From: an uncultured Lachnospiraceae bacterium
GTDB lineage: Bacteria > Bacillota > Clostridia > Lachnospirales > Lachnospiraceae
Direction of reading: 5' to 3'
Length of the DNA: 64,000 nt
NCBI GenBank assembly: GCA_947631625.1
Contig: CANRMA010000016.1
Coordinates: 1-64,000 of the forward strand
Position 1 is the first letter of the stretch. The number at the start of each line of letters is the position of its first letter. Shown piece by piece: positions 63,341 to 64,000 of the stretch. The translations under genes and the position numbers were made by a program. The notes below the pieces were generated by a model. It saw only the letters and a list, made by a program, of their open reading frames with translations, was not told the origin of the DNA and did no database searches.

Positions 63341-64000
63341 TCACGCTGTAATAATGGTTCCGCCTTTACCTTTAATGGCGTTTGCAGACATATCAAGCGA
63401 AGTGATAAGCACGCTGCCTGTGGGATTGGTCTCCAGATAAGAGATGGCGGCTTCTATCTTAGGCAGCATGGTGCCTTCTTCAAATTCACCGGCTTTAATA
63501 TATTCCCCGGCCTGCGCTATGGTCATCTTTTCTATCGGAGTCTGATCTTCTTTTCCGTAATTTAAGTAAACATACGGTACTGAGGTAAGGATTATGAGCT
63601 CGTCAACTTTGAGCTCGCTTGCAAGTTTGCCTGCTATGGAGTCCTTCTCAATGACTGCGGAAGCGCCCTTCAACACATGATTCTGCTCTATGACGGGTAT
63701 GCCGCCGCCGCCGCAGGCTATAACGATCTGTCCCGCGTCCGCAAGCAGACGGATAGCGTCGAGCTCTATTATATGAATGGGTTTGGGCGCGGCAACTACG
63801 CGGCGGAAGCCTTTTCCGGGCTCTTCTTTAACATAATTACCCTTTTTTATCTCCATTTCGGCGTCTTCGGCCGACATATATCGTCCGATAACCTTGGTGG
63901 GTTCATAGAACGCTTCGTCGTAAGGATCGACCGTAACCTGTGTGAGAATGGTCGAGACGGTTTTGGATATGCCGCGGTTAAGAAGTTCGCTGCGAAGGGC
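63341..64000 (-). CDS. arcC: carbamate kinase, 5' end beyond the window
   Basis: The frame is open from the stop at 63341 to the window edge (about 219 residues seen). It contains RGISKTVSTILTQVTVD, then YEPTKVIGRYMSAEDAE, VVAAPKPIHIIELDAIRLL, VIACGGGGIPVIE and the C-terminal IEAAISYLETNPTGSVLITS segment, all characteristic. The enzyme makes ATP from carbamoyl phosphate and ADP in arginine deiminase or purine breakdown pathways. The N-terminal third is missing only because the window ends. Confidence 0.95.
   Translation of the reverse strand, partial: ALRSELLNRGISKTVSTILTQVTVDPYDEAFYEPTKVIGRYMSAEDAEMEIKKGNYVKEEPGKGFRRVVAAPKPIHIIELDAIRLLADAGQIVIACGGGGIPVIEQNHVLKGASAVIEKDSIAGKLASELKVDELIILTSVPYVYLNYGKEDQTPIEKMTIAQAGEYIKAGEFEEGTMLPKIEAAISYLETNPTGSVLITSLDMSANAIKGKGGTIITA

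Overview
The window looks like a chromosomal segment of a Gram-positive anaerobe of the Clostridia, most likely Lachnospiraceae. I base this on the mid-range G+C, heavy use of ATA codons, surface proteins of the Lachnospiraceae type, an LCP wall-attachment protein, GH25 lysozymes, a prolipoprotein-peptidase relative and carbamate kinase. The species is not determinable from the sequence alone. I found no tRNA, rRNA or CRISPR array.

Layout. 1-3977: a large secreted surface protein on the minus strand. 3968-6703: a small mobile-element-like unit with a PD-(D/E)XK (Rpn-type) nuclease gene and a Tn916-type tyrosine integrase. It is bounded at both ends by copies of TTGACATCA, and the left copies overlap the start codon of the surface protein. 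6975-14301: an acylation and glycosylation module (MBOAT, polyprenyl-type GT2, membrane-anchored SGNH hydrolase, FkbH-like protein, acyl carrier protein, second polyprenyl GT2). 14313-24660: VOC protein, three large multi-span membrane proteins of GT-C character (one split in two frames), GtrA-like flippase, radical SAM/SPASM protein, SGNH lipoprotein and an FAD oxidoreductase. 24731-30528: a second MBOAT with a DltD-like partner, an unusual SGNH protein, a zinc-ribbon protein and an acyltransferase-3. 30655-37865: two GH25 lysozymes interleaved with rmlB, rmlA and rmlC (no rmlD seen). 37887-55435: ABC polysaccharide exporter (permease and ATPase with a C-terminal extension), a methyltransferase with a kinase-like segment, phosphohexomutase, five GT2 enzymes, a polyprenyl-phosphate sugar-1-phosphate transferase and an LCP protein. 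55437-64000: glmS, HtrA-type protease, atypical ClpX, subtilisin-like protease, LspA-like protein and the 3' part of carbamate kinase.

How it works together (inference). The WbaP-type enzyme starts a polyprenyl-linked glycan. Phosphohexomutase, RmlABC and GlmS supply precursors, the GT2 set extends it (probably a rhamnose-containing polymer), the methyltransferase/kinase-like protein may cap it, the ABC transporter exports it and the LCP protein attaches it to peptidoglycan. Outside the membrane the GtrA/GtrB-like and GT-C-like proteins could add side sugars, and the two MBOAT modules could add acyl groups. The first MBOAT module has an ACP and FkbH but no DltA, which suggests glyceryl (or another short acyl) transfer instead of D-alanylation.

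Two genome-scale signals stand out. One is a family of about 200-bp inverted-repeat elements (four full copies, one half copy). The other is a strongly over-represented gapped palindrome, ATAAC-N4-GTTAT (14 exact copies), with a related one, TGACA-N4-TGTCA (6 copies).
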